From positions 1 to 64,000 of the forward strand of contig JADNRX010000210.1 of NCBI GenBank assembly GCA_015501595.1: 64,000 bases of DNA, in the 5' to 3' direction. This DNA comes from Hymenopellis radicata. Lineage: Eukaryota; Basidiomycota; Agaricomycetes; Agaricales; Physalacriaceae. Position 1 is the first letter of the stretch; each line of letters opens with the position of its first letter. The notes beneath the pieces are model-generated. The model saw only the letters and a list, made by a program, of their open reading frames with translations. It did not search any database and was not told the DNA's origin. Of the stretch, positions 45,459 through 56,879 are shown piece by piece. A program made the position numbers and the translations under genes.

Positions 45459-46699
45459 TTAAATTGTCTGGTGCACTAGCCAGGGAAACAGGTCAGAGTC
45501 TGATTCAACTTCTTGTATCATAGTATGTCCGGCGGCGTCTACATCTGGAACCCAATCGCACCATCTGCGCCACTCGCTACCTACAGTGGCCGTAATACTC
45601 TCCAGCTCGGCAGTCCACCGTCGTTGTATCCACCAAGGCCCTCCTCGCATACGACGCATGATCGCACACCAATGTCCCGCGATCACAAGAGCGCGCGGGC
45701 GACGCTCGTATAGGAGATGCAAGTATAGCTGCGGCGCCAAGCCCAGCCAGATGGTGCACGCATACGTCTGTGAGCCCGGATCCAAAGACGCCAGCCACGC
45801 TCGTTTGAGGAATGCGACAGCCTTTTGATACGCGGTGGAGATATGCGTGTCGTGGAGTTCTTCCACGTCCGGCGCGCTGAGAGTGGGGAGATGGATGGTG
45901 GCCAATGACGACGGGAACAGCACCGGCCCTCTTCCTCGATTTCCATGATAGCGGAACGGCACTATGTGCGGAGTGCAGAGCGCGTATCATGGGTCCCAAG
46001 GGCCCCGTCCAATACGCGTTGGATTTGGCACTCGCCATGCTGCCCTGGGTCCGAAATAGATCCAGCCAGTCATTCCGCTCGAATAGACAGGAGGACGTGC
46101 AAGGCCGTATACGGCTAAAAGGCCGTGGGTGAGGAAGAGGGTATAGTCTGTTGAGCCCGGCGGGAGATCGGACGCGGAAGGCAATTCCTTCATCGCCTGC
46201 GTGCGGTGGCTGGCTGCCGCGTACGCGTATTTGCCAGTGGTATCGTGGGCCGTCTGGAGCGTGTGGAGGTGGAGGCTGGAGACGGCGAGCATGGCATGGA
46301 GGAGGAACGTGGAGTTGCCGGAGAAAGTGAGGCTAGGCGCGACTGTTCGCCATACCTCCACCGCGTCTGGATGTTGTTGGAGAGTCAGACAGGTGTAGTG
46401 TGTAAAGTGGTGCATGAGCTCTAGGTTCATGAAGTCTATGGCAGACGACGAGGCCACGACGACGGGGAGGTATTCAGCTGGTCCCACGGTGGATGACTTG
46501 GGCGGGGTGCCGTTGTCGGTCCACACGCATTCTACTTCTCTTCTTGAGCAATTGTTGCAGACTGGAGATCTTTCATCGCACTACTTGACGCCACTTAGAA
46601 TGGAACGGGTTACGAGTTGACGCGACATACCTTGACTTTGCGCTGACGACAGGTTCTGCAGCCAGTCCGGGTTTTATGATGTTGTCTTATTGGCGCCAT
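45459..46699 (-). CDS. Zn2Cys6 transcription factor, paralogue a (frame breaks)
   Basis: Exon 1 46699-46631 (69 bases) encodes MAPIRQHHKTRTGCRTCRQRKVK; exon 2 starts at 46580 with CDERSPVCNNCSRREVEC, completing a binuclear zinc cluster. The C-terminal regulatory region is of the fungal Upc2-like kind: MNLELMHHFTHYTCLTL, FLLHAMLAVSSLHLHTL, RRPRALVIAGHWCAIMRRM, ending DSDLFPWLVHQTI. Two single-base changes are needed: one near 46085-46110 (before ERNDWLDLFRTQGSM) and one at the GGG before PVLFPSSLA (about 45925). With those the length matches paralogue c. Either two consensus errors or a recent pseudogene. It shares exon structure and strand with b and c, so this is a tandem family. Confidence 0.75.
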
Positions 46700-46912
46700 G
46701 GTACTAGGACTAGGAGCATTCAGCGAAAGGAGAGAACGTACACAGCAAATTTGACATCTGATAATAATACAATGGAAAGGAGGAAGCTAGACCGAAGCTA
46801 GAAGGCACATGATCTATGTTATAAATAAAGACTTGCCCGCCAAGCCAACAGCGGACCGCCACTATGTCGGTGAAAGACGAACGCGCAGCAAGGGTAGGAT
46901 ATGGAGTGCAAT

Positions 46913-48162
46913 TCAACTGGGCATCCACGTAAAAAGAGCACTATTATCCTGATATGTTTCAAAGGTCCGCACTTCGTCGACTTCCGACACCCAATCAAAC
47001 CACGCCCGCCACTGGTCCCCCACCGCCGCCATAATCCTGTCCAACTGCGCGCTCCAGTCCCTCTTCGTCCACCACTGCCCCTTCATGCGCCGTATAATCG
47101 CGCAATAGTGCCCGGCAATAATCAAGGCACGCGGGCGCTGTTCCCACAGCAAAGTGAAAAACAGGTCGGGTGCAAAAGTCAGAAAGATAAACGCTGCGTA
47201 GCACCGAAACTCTGGGTGCAGGGACGCCACCCATGTGCGTCTGAGGTGGAAGATGGCCTTTTGATATGTATCCGCTATTACGGGATCGCGAACTTCGTCG
47301 GCGTCGGGGGCGCCTGGTGTCGGGAGATGCAGGAAGGATAGCGACTGGGGAATAGGGAAGGGCCGTTCATGTCAATTTGGAGTTGGGCTGATATCGCGGC
47401 ATAGGTGGTCGCTAGGGCGCGCATCAGTGGCGCCAAGGAACTTGTGCGGTACCCGTCGTATCGCGAGGCCATCTCGGTGCGTGTGGTTCGCACCATGTCG
47501 ATCCAGTCACTTTGCGCATAGACACATTCCGATGTCGCGAAGCCATAAAGGGATATGAGGGTGTGGGTGGGATAGAGGATGTGATTGTCGTCGGACGACG
47601 AGTCAGGGTAGGCTGGTATTGTTTTCAGAGCTTGGTTGTAATGACTGGCAGCCGCGTAGAAGTATTTGGAGGCATTCGGGTGTGCCTGATGCAGATGATG
47701 GAGATGGAGAGCGGAGAAAGCGAGGACGGAGTGCAGGAGAAATGCACAATTTGTGGAAAAGGCCATGTCGGGAACAACGCTCTTCCAGATTTCGGTTGTA
47801 TCTGAATGGTCATGTATTGTATAGCATGCGTGGTTGGTGAAGTGGTGCATCAGCTCCAGGGTCATAAAGTCCAATCGTGGTGGAGGCACATCGAGAGGAG
47901 CAGGGGAGGAGGTTGATAGACCGAGGGGGATCGTTCGACAGTGGGGGATGTACTGGACGATTCCCGTGGAGACTCATTCCAGACGCACTCTATTTCTCTT
48001 TTCGCACAATTGGAGCAGACGGGTGATGTCTCGTCGCACTACTTACTTGTTGTGAGCCACTTCCCCGCGAAACTGGGCAAGCAAGATGCGCACCTTCACT
48101 TTGCGCTTTCGGCAAGTCTTGCAGCCGTTGCGTGACTTATTGTGGGGCCGCATAGGAGCCAT
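46913..48162 (-). CDS. Zn2Cys6 transcription factor, paralogue b (frame breaks)
   Basis: Exon 1 48162-48094 (69 bases, MAPMRPHNKSRNGCKTCRKRKVK) and exon 2 from 48038 (CDETSPVCSNCAKREIEC) form the zinc cluster. The body reads LDFMTLELMHHFTNHACYTI, FLLHSVLAFSALHLHHL, FATSECVYAQSDWIDM, and RRPRALIIAGHYCAIIRRMKG near the end. One C appears missing in the CCCCC run near 47925 (between ERSP and LGLSTSSP) and one in the CCCC run near 47351 (between LFP and QSLSFLHLPTPGAPD). Both breaks are in C runs. Function is inferred only from family: a DNA-binding regulator, probably nuclear. Confidence 0.75.
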
Positions 48163-48677
48163 GGCCGCAGCATAATAGTCTAGCGACACAAAATGGGTGA
48201 GAGTTGTCTGCACATCAAATTTATGTAACCTCACCAACGGATCCTCGTCTCGGTCCGATCAGCCGTGCTTCTTATCTAGTAATCAAAGCGAACTTGAAAA
48301 AAACGGTCCAGGTCGACCTTTGGAAGCAAGAAGAGCAGGAATGTGGTCTACAGAGCTTTGAGAGCATCTAGAAAAACCATCATTTCTTGCCTAGGTCTTA
48401 TTCCTTCTGTTCCCAACCAAAGACGTTGCTCGCGCGTCATTCCGAATTTGAATGCGCAATTCAGATTCACTCGTCGTCCAACTCTTAATGATTTTCAGGG
48501 GGTACTTCATTTACTTCTTGATCCTGTCAACACGGGAGTTTCTTCGACGCTATGTACATGCTTCGCACGTGTACACAGATCAACGCTTTCGCGTTCGGGA
48601 ACGTTCCCGCACCGCGAATCCGATTCGCGATAAATACTGCGGCGCAAAAGAGCTTATTTCTCTAAGACGCTAGAGCC
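48163..48677. other. Divergent intergenic, TF b / RTA1
   Basis: About 515 bases between the minus-strand regulator and the plus-strand RTA1 gene; both starts face outward from here, so it is a shared upstream region. No clear binding site was identified. Confidence 0.45.
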
Positions 48678-49760
48678 ATGTCCGAATCTGACGACTACTA
48701 TTCGGATTACCGTTTCTACCAGTAAACATTACTCTACCTAACTGCTATGACCCAGGACTAACTGCCTACAGATATACGCCTTCGCGTGTTGTAGCCGCCG
48801 CATTTGCAGGTGTCTTTGGCCTCTCGACCATCATACATGCTAAACAAATTTTCGCCACGAGAACATGGTACTTCCTGGCGATGATGATTGGAGGAATCAG
48901 TTGAGGACCTCCAATATCGCGGCTCGCGAGTATCATCGCCTCTAACGTCTCGGTTTTCAGTGGAAGTCGGAGGATATATCGCCAGGATATATTCCCACAA
49001 CGAGCCGGACGAGCTGATGCCATATATTATTCAAAGTCTTCTCATCTTACTGGCCCCAGCTCTATACGTTCGTGCACGTTATTAAACTATTCATATCATC
49101 ACTAACCATTGCGCACAGGCAGCTAGTATCTATGTCATTCTGGGGCGTCTCATTCGGTACCTGGGAACAGAAAAGCTCTCTGTCATCCCCGTGCGCCACT
49201 TGACCAAGTTCTTCGTTTGCGGCGATGTACTAAGTTTCCTTGTACAATCGGGAGGTGCGAGTCGATTTTGTGACAACTACAAGGTTCTGAAGCTAAATTC
49301 TTTCTAGGTGGCGGCATATCTGCGAAGAGTGACACGGCTGAAATGGGCCAGAAGATCATTCTCGGTGGCCTTGGGATTCAGATTCTTTGGTTTGGAGGCT
49401 TTGTGGTCGTCTCTGTGGTTTTCCACGTCCGTATGCGGCGCGTTCCTCAGGCCGTCGAGAAGGCACACTGGACACGATTAATGGGGGCGCTCTACGTCGG
49501 CAGCACACTTATCTTGATACGTTCCGCCTTTCGGATGGTCGAGTATGCAGGCGGTCACGACGGTAAACTGATGAAGAGCGAAGCGGTACATTGTGCTATA
49601 GTTTTCTGTTAGTCTTTTTTACTGACGTTTCTCTCAGTGGTTGTATGTCTTTGATGCAACACTCATGTGTGGCGTCATGTTCCTATTCAACATCTTCCAT
49701 CCTTCGAAATACCTGGGTCCCATTTATACGGAGCAGCTGAGCATGCATAATCTGCCTTGA
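48678..49760 (+). CDS. RTA1-family lipid-translocating exporter
   Basis: Exons 48678-48721, 48772-48899, 48961-49067, 49119-49254, 49308-49585, 49638-49760 give an intact 271-residue protein. About seven membrane segments: VVAAAFAGVFGLSTIIHA, FLAMMIGGIMEVGGYIARI, IIQSLLILLAPALYAASIYV, FFVCGDVLSFLVQ, LGGLGIQILWFGGFVVVSVVF, LMGALYVGSTLILIRSAFR, LYVFDATLMCGVMFLFNIF. The motifs AP-LYAASIY, CGD-LSF-VQ-GGG, RSAFR--EY and HP are RTA1 signatures. Relatives Rta1 and Rsb1 give resistance to 7-aminocholesterol and export long-chain bases. It lies between two Zn2Cys6 regulators and is the only enzyme- or transporter-like gene in that cluster. Confidence 0.92.
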
Positions 49761-49817
49761 AGACTATCAGGATGGGGTTCTAGATTATTTATACAAAGTT
49801 TAGACTGTTCGGAATAG

Positions 49818-51102
49818 TTACAGGTGCACTGATACCGGACTTGTGATCAAGAACGGCGTCGACATCCAATCCATCAGACCATCATCGCTTCCAAGCTCCA
49901 ATTCGTTAAACATCCCCTCGCAGGCATCCGGAGGCATCCAATCGAGCCACCTCTGCCATCGATCGTCTAACAAGGCGCGTATCCTACTCAGCTCATCGCT
50001 CCATCCCTTCCTAGCCCACCAAGGACCTTTCATTCGGTGCATAATAGCACAATAATGACCAGCTATGATTAGGGCGCGGGGACGCCGCTGGCACAGCAGC
50101 TCCATGAAAGAGTCCGACATGGAAGTAACCCAAATAGACGCGGCGTATGCCTGACAATCCGGGAGGAGCGACGCTGTAAATGCGCGTCTGAGGAGATTGA
50201 TGGCCTCTGCGTACGTTTCTGATACTGCGGGATCGCGGACTTCATCCCCGTCCGGAGCGTCGGGTGTCGGAAGGTGAAGGCGGGAAAGGGAATGCGGGAA
50301 CAGGGCGTGTGTTACATCTGTGTCGAGAAGACGTGAAACGGCTTCGTCTGTAGAGTCCAGAGCGCGGATGAGCAGCCCGATATCTGTTTTCCGGTACCGG
50401 TCCCACCGATCTAGCTGTGTCCATAGTGCTGACCGGCCAATCTCAGCGAACCATTCGCTCTGGCTGGAGACGGACGACTCTGTCGCGAATTTATATCGCG
50501 CGCCCAGGATGTATGTCAGGAAGAGAACGATCTGGTCCGCATTTTGAGCTAGGTCCTGGGATGCGGGGAGCGCGCGTACGGCCAGCGTGTTGTATGATCT
50601 GGCAATTCGTAGGTATTCTGCCCCCTTTGGTTCGCTGCCGTAGAGACTATGTAGATGTAGGGCGGAGAATGCGAGGATGGAGTGCAGAAGGAAGGGAGAT
50701 GGCGCGGAGAATGCGAGTCGAGGGACTACGGTTCTCCAGATTTCTGCTGCTTCGGGCGGCTGGTCGTATACGGTGTTGTACGCCACAGAGGTGTAGTGGT
50801 GCATTATCTCCAGAGTGGTCATATCGAATGGAGGTGCACTTCGGCAAAGCGAAAGCTCGGGAGAGGGAGTAGGTCGTGGCATCTTGGGGGATTTGGGAGA
50901 TGAAGCTTTCGAAGGGTCGGGCCAGACGCATTGCATCTTGCGTCGTGAACAATTGTCACATGTAATGGAAGTCTCGTCGCACTGTTGCTCGTCAGCATCA
51001 AACTCGAAGGTGCAGAGAAAAAACTTTACACACCTTGACCTTGCGCTTTCGGCAAGTCAAGCATCCAGTTCGAGTCTTTTGATGTGGGCGGATAGGTGCC
51101 AT
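49818..51102 (-). CDS. Zn2Cys6 transcription factor, paralogue c (intact)
   Basis: Exon 1 51102-51034 (MAPIRPHQKTRTGCLTCRKRKVK) and exon 2 50981-49818 (CDETSITCDNCSRRKMQC then VWPDPSK) give an uninterrupted 410-residue protein. The six cysteines fit CX2CX6C-type binuclear zinc clusters. After a Ser/Pro linker the fungal TF domain follows: MTTLEIMHHYTSVAYNTVY, FLLHSILAFSALHLHSL, TYILGARYKFA, RRPRALIIAGHYCAIMHRMKGPWWARKGW. The wording is that of Upc2-like sterol regulators, though Agaricomycetes have many of these. It is the reference copy for judging the broken frames of a and b. It converges with the RTA1 gene (58 bases between stops). Confidence 0.9.
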
Positions 51103-51977
51103 GAGAAAAGCGGGCTTGGCTTTCGCTGGTCCTCGCTGTTATAAATTGTCAGGTGAAAGGACTCAATTGGTTGCACGATCGGATCGACATGATCACTGAT
51201 CCTTCCGTTTTTGGCTCATCCACACTTCCGACTTCCCAACAAACTGAAAGAAGCAGCTGCGCATATTCGAAATGGTCCTTGAAACCCGAAGTATGTATGT
51301 GCTAGACATTTCTGATAATGATGTTCAGACGAGTTGGCTTTTTGCGTGCCCGGTCTCTGCCTCCGGCGAGGTGTAGCGCTTGTCTTTGTCTTTGGCAATT
51401 CTTCGTTCGTTTTACGAGGTTGTCTTTTGGCGTTTGGCTGAATATCAAGCAGCTTAAATAGCCAGATCTTCATCTTACTTATAAGTACAACGCTGGCGGG
51501 TAGCCAGGTGCTGGCGGGGATCGGTGATATGAACTCGTCGTCCATATGTCAAATAACTTACACATAGCCGGAGCTCATCCTCCGTAACTCAACCGTGCGT
51601 TTTCCTTCTCTTGGATAGAGCGTCTTCCCTTCGACGTCGTTGGTACCTTGCTGCAAGCAATAAGGCCCGTCTCTATTTGAACGTGATAGAGTCCTCTGTC
51701 CAAACAACGAGATTTGGGCTGAGCTCCAGCTCAGAGTTAATACCCGTTCCCATGGTGCGCAGCATTTGTAGTACCCCGATACGAAGAGTCATTCAATACA
51801 CTCACAGCCCTTCTCAAAAAGCTGTTCGCCGGTCTAGCTGTCTTCACGACTGCGCTTAATAACGCCAACACGTGAATTCGACGAGTTCAGACCATTTCAG
51901 GACTAGCGGGGAAGTCTACGGGTTTCGACAATTGGCTAAGTAGTAACCCACCAGCTAAATACTATTATGTTCTCAAA
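51103..51977. other. Intergenic, no firm gene
   Basis: Upstream of TF c. ORFs at 51216-51545 (minus) and 51611-51859 (plus) show no recognisable domain. The 5' part of the old-yellow-enzyme remnant was not found here. Confidence 0.4.
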
Positions 51978-52584
51978 TTACAACGCAGGAGGCTGGTCAG
52001 TATGGCCATGCGAAATGTGTACTTCATAAGGATACAACGTCTCAACGTCCAACGGCCCCGCCAGATCTTTCCCCTGCTGAATGCTCTTCGCAACGTCAGC
52101 ATTTATGATCCACGGTCGTCCGAGAACTACTGCAAATAACTGACAACTGTAATAGCAGTCGATGATGTCGTGTGGCGTCCCGCCGCGGTGCTTTTCCGTT
52201 AATGGGCGGGTCAAAGACAGGGTTAATTCACGAAAAGGCCTGGGATATACACTGACCCAACGTCAAGACGTTCACCGGCGGGATTCACTCTGATTGCGAC
52301 GCGATCCGAGCCCCAGATTTTGCCCATTCAATCGGCGAGAATTGTGAGGCCGAATGTACTGCGGTTTGCTAGTGACTCCGAGTCACTCAAGTTGCATGGA
52401 TTCGGCTTGCCATGCAGAGAGTCCTGGGCTGCAGGATGGCGTCCTGTGAATAGTTTCTGCGTCGAAAGGAACGCAATTCCTTCAGCAGGAGGCCCATGTC
52501 GAGGGTCAAAAGAAATATGTAACGGAACCGTATACACCGAAAGTTGGATGATAAGGGCGCCTCGTTGAATCCACGCTAGAAATT
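51978..52584 (-). pseudogene. Old-yellow-enzyme remnant, C-terminal part only
   Basis: Minus-strand readings WGSDRVAIRVNPAGERLDVG, LTRPLTEKHRGGTPHDIIDCYY, FAVVLGRPWIINADVAKSIQQGKDL and the end GHTDQPPAL-stop resemble the C-terminal barrel half of NADH:flavin oxidoreductases, where GRPxIxNPDL and GYTDYP are expected. Several frames are involved and no N-terminal half exists. The upstream part ends where the DUF6535 duplicate begins (about 52585), so insertion of that block may have cut it. Confidence 0.5.
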
Positions 52585-55500
52585 GACGAATTTGCGACGC
52601 AGACACCTATTTGTTCTGAAGGACAGAGTACGATGCTCATCCCGTCGAGAATCATCTGCCGCTATACTAACGACAGTAAGAGCTAGGCTACTAGTCCGAC
52701 AAACGATTCGATTGCGGTAGAATTTGCAAAGCCGCCTCAAGTTTCTCTCTTGCATCTTCACCCGTAAACCTCCTCCGTACATACTCTCCCACCGGTATAG
52801 GCCGATCTGAGCACTGGATGACCTTGCTGCTGAGCAAGTAGTCACCTGGAAACTCTGTGCTGTCACGATTGAAATCGTTGTTCCATGAGACAATACTCTT
52901 CATGAGAGCCCGACATCCATCCCAGGACGAGTGCGTCGGATTTATTGCAATCAAGGACCGTAACCTTCTGGCGTCGGGAAAGACAACACACGCAGCGATG
53001 GCGAGGTTCTCAGGCTCGTAGAGGTAGTCGATAAACTGTTGGCCAAAGACAGCCAGTGAAGGCTCGTTGAGACCGAAAACATACAAGTCAATTGTCCGTT
53101 CTCCCTGTGTTGGCCACTGTGGGTATCTACCCACTGTCGTGTACTCGGTCCGGCCATCCCATCCTGCCATCCACAGTGGACCGAGTCTCTTCAACCATTT
53201 GTCCTCAACGAAGAGACAATACGCGTCGGGGCGGCCAAAAATTAGTTCCTTAACCATCATAGAATTTGCGTCGCGTAGAATGGAACAGCACGACGCGTAG
53301 TCCATTTGGTATTGGGTGTGTGGGGAGTCTGAACTGTAGAGTAAGCGAGACACCACAACATGTAAGAGAGTTGGATTAATAGGGCACAGAGAATAAGAGG
53401 TATTATATGTATCACAAAGTGCGAGGACGGAGGAGATACACCCATCGAGGAGTTGCATCGGAACGGAAGGAGTATAGTGCGGGCTGTCCAGAAATCTGAA
53501 TGTGTCGAGCGCGACGATCTGTTCCATTAACTGCATGAGCTCCTCTCGAAATAGTTCTGTCGGTGCAGGAGTCAGATGGTGCCAGGCTGATTTAAAATAA
53601 CGCAAAACCGCCTCCAGCAAGGCCCAATGATACTGCGCCTCAGATGCTAAAGGAGAGCTATGGATCTCGACTTCCGGAAGAGTATGACCTTCCTTAATGT
53701 GATACAATGCAAATTTCGAAGCGACGAGGAGAACGCGATGAGAGGTCGACGACGACATGGAGGGGTCGACATCGAAGGCCATCAATGCCGGCATCTGTGA
53801 TAGGTAGTCCCAGATGGCGGGCGGTGGACATACTTCCAACGCACGTCGTAATACTTTGGGAGAAGTGGTATCGAAAATTGGGAACCTGAAGGCAAAATCG
53901 GGTAACATGAAAGCAATGAACCGAGCATGGGCACCAGCTGTTACTTTCGAATCACTTAGACGAAAGGTGCCATTAGAAGCAGCCAGGGTAATCAGTTTTT
54001 TCCACACTAGAGGGTGGACAGCAGTTTCATTGCTTGAGATGAATAATTCCCTCATCTCGAAAGGGTTTGGTGTCCTCCGGACCATTGGTGTGAGCGCCAA
54101 TGCCAGATCAAAGCGAGCATTGCCTGTGTTCACAATCCTAGGTTCATGTTCCCCGAGTGGATACTGTGAATCACGAATTGGAAGGAAGAGATAGGAGCGA
54201 AAGACGCGCTCTAGAGTAGGTTCCGAGCCAGGGAGGCACATGAGTGCCGTGCAATCATCTTCAAGTTTTTGTGTCGACTCCATCACAATATCCTGACGCA
54301 TTAACTGCATATTCCATGCATCATGCCAGATTGAGGCTGCATACTGTTCCACTGAAGCCGGAAGGCCTCCAATGGCCATTAGCACTATGCGCTCCACAAC
54401 AGGATTTGAGGATGCTGTATAAAGCCAGTCTAGTGCGTCAACTAAGACCTTGTCATCTTCCAAACCTCCCAATGATTGGCTAGACCGCAGATGCCATGTC
54501 TTCCAAGGCAAGAATTTGTAGTATTGGCTGAACTGAAGCTGTGATTCAACTGCCCTCTGCACAGCATGCCAGAATAATAATGTAGCCTGGTAGGCAGAGT
54601 TCAGAAAGTCACTCAAGGGAGTCTGATACGGACATTGAGGGGAAAAAATTGGAAGAGCGTTGCTGACGAGGTACAGTGTGCAGAGAACGACTGTTATCAC
54701 GCCGACAGCCCACGCTAGCGACACATGCAAGGGAATATAGAAGAGGATGAGACCGGAGAGGAAGAGCATAAGGGAAAGATGCATGATAATTGGCAGCATT
54801 CCTATAATGATGCGAACGCGCCAAAGCTCGAGGCCTGTGAATCTAAAATGGCGCAGAAGGCTGCGACGACGAGGGGTTCCGGAATGGAGGTCCATGTAGT
54901 GGTGAAGCCACTGTTTGATGAGAACCGCCGCAAGTGCAACGGCCAGGCTCGCAGAAAGACTGACGACCCAAAAGCCGTTCACCAAGACGTCGATTCTGCT
55001 CGCCACGAATGGTGCGGTGGGGTTTACGGAAGGGCTGGTGATATTGGTAACAGAAACACCATCAGACATAGCGAGCTGGATGAATACGAGGTCATGGAGA
55101 AGGAGGGCGGTCATCTCCCCATAATCAGCCTGTAAATTCTGGGAAACTTGTACAAGAAAGGACGTGACGATAGCGGAGAAGAGACCGGCCTGAATTCCAA
55201 GTCAGATACAGATCATCGTGACTGACATCACCTACAAATACGAGCATAACATCTAGACCGTCGCGAGATTGACCAACCATGTTGGCATCGAACACAGCGG
55301 CTTCCTCAACGTACACGCGCCATACCTTGGCATTGGGAGCAGAAGTCTCTTGACCATAAGGGTCGTTGGGGAATCGCTTGTCATAGTCGTCATTGAAGAC
55401 GAAGCCGTAAGGAGGCGCGTCCTGTTTAATTCCAAAAAAGTGCCTGTCCGCCTGCCTTGGCAGGCGGGTGCGAGATGCTGTTTGAGGAAGTTCCTCAAGG

Positions 55501-55649
55501 GTAGGGGTATCCGGGTCTGCGGAAGGTTCAGGAGGGAGTCGACTGCCAGCAGTGCCATCGTCCTTCACAGGCAATTCTTCGAACGTTGAGGATTCTGGCG
55601 GCATTGTTGTGGCAAGTGTCAAGACGAGACCCGCGCAACAAGCGTCAAC
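52585..55649 (-). repeat. Long inverted duplicate, arm 2 (DUF6535 block)
   Basis: Reverse-complement partner of 16165-19251. Differences are scattered substitutions and small indels, with a more diverged stretch around 54480-54560 (corresponding to 17260-17400). Confidence 0.8.
52691..55604 (-). CDS. DUF6535-type multi-pass membrane protein, copy 2
   Basis: Exons 55604-55236 and 55189-52691 give an intact 955-residue frame, same structure as copy 1 (same intron position and phase). The first exon and the membrane region are nearly identical. The most diverged part follows the fourth membrane segment, where copy 2 reads QYYKFLPWKTWHLRSSQSLGG in place of copy 1's PKAPKYYYFESYVGSEGYS. Both copies keep open frames despite many substitutions, which suggests selection. 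Function unknown. Its start lies 107 bases from the Dpb4 start on the other strand. Confidence 0.85.
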
Positions 55650-55711
55650 AGCTCCCAAAGGCCCCGATCACAAGCTGCCCTGTTCACTCTTCCTCCTCCT
55701 CCCACGACATC
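55605..55711. promoter_or_regulatory. Divergent promoter, DUF6535 copy 2 / Dpb4
   Basis: Only 107 bases lie between the two opposed starts. The first ~45 bases are part of the DUF6535 duplicate. The Dpb4 side has a pyrimidine tract (CTTCCTCCTCCTCCC) before its ATG. Confidence 0.45.
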
Positions 55712-56740
55712 ATGGTTCGCAAAGACCCTATAACTGGCTCGATATCCGCACAGGCCCAACAAGACCTCGTCTCGGAGGGCATAGAGAACTTTGAATTGCC
55801 CAAGAGCATCATCACCAAGATCGCTAGATCTGCTGTAAGCATTGCCACTTTTCAAAGAACGGATTCTCCAACAATGGCGCCGCAAAGATTCCAGAAAATG
55901 CGAAATTGCAGAAAGAAACTATCCTTTCGCTTGTCAAAGGCTCTACGGTCTTTGTGAACTACCTAGGTGCGTTGCAACCTGTCTCTCACCAGAAACGCGC
56001 TCATGTACGTGTTAATAGCTGCAACGCAAGTAGAATCCCGTTCTACGCGTAGAATGAGCTATCTGACGCGCCTATTCCCTCTCCATCAGTGCTCACGACG
56101 TCGCAATATCCAAACAGCACAAGAGTATCTCAGCTACTGATGTTCTACGCGCCCTCGAAGTTCTGGAACTCGGGGATCTCGTGGATGGCTTACAATCAGA
56201 GCTACAAAGTGAGACAATACCGTCTTATCCTGAATTACGACTTACGCAGTCAACAGTCTACCGTGAGCTAGCCAAAACAGACAAGAGCAAAAAGGGGACA
56301 TCGACTATCATTTCGGCAAGTAGTCGTGGTAAGCAGACCGCCAGCTCTGCGTCCGCTCCACCTGCTACACCAGCTGGTAGCCCGTTGAAGATCCAACTCA
56401 AGCAGAAGGAGAAGCCAGGTGCTGTCGCTCTTCCTCGCCTTTCAGCTATACACCTATGATGAGTTCCACAAATACGCCCAACGAATCCATCTCGACTGGG
56501 CCCGCGAGCATGGATGTGGATGATGTACCGCCAGTAGCCGAAGATCAGGAAGTGGAAGAGGCTGGCGAAGAGGAGGAAGAGGAGATTGTTGAGGATGAAG
56601 TTGACGAGGAGGATGAAGAAGAGCCAGATGATCTCCAAGACACTGTCGCGCTTGAGGAGGAGGAATTGCGACAGGATGCCAAAGCTTTGGACGAGCCTGG
56701 TCCAAGTCGCCCTGATATCAGGATGGGCGAAGACGACTGA
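55712..56740 (+). CDS. DPB4: DNA polymerase epsilon histone-fold subunit (Dpb4/POLE3-like)
   Basis: Histone-fold subunit of DNA polymerase epsilon, also used in chromatin-accessibility complexes. Exons 55712-55834, 55888-55966, 56090-56208 and 56257 onward. The fold reads ENFELPKSIITKIARSA, IPENAKLQKETILSLVKGSTVFVNYL, AHDVAISKQHKSISATDVLRALEVLELGDLV, then IYRELAKTDKSKK. The C-terminal tail is Asp/Glu-rich (to MGEDD at 56740) as in many fungal members. Two joins do not close: exon 2 to exon 3 lacks one base (NYL to AHDV), and the tail changes frame once between about 56400 and 56456; without that shift the protein ends at 56458. Because this is a conserved replication protein, consensus error or mis-assigned splice sites are more likely than loss. 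Confidence 0.8.
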
Positions 56741-56879
56741 TTGTCCCCCCCGGTTTCGTATTTCAGACTCAAACTCACTGTTGTATTTTTTTAATTATTC
56801 TTATGTCCTTCATATTTCAGGTGATTATTGACAGAAGCTCTATTTGGCAGAATAATGCACTGGGCCTCGAACACAAGCA

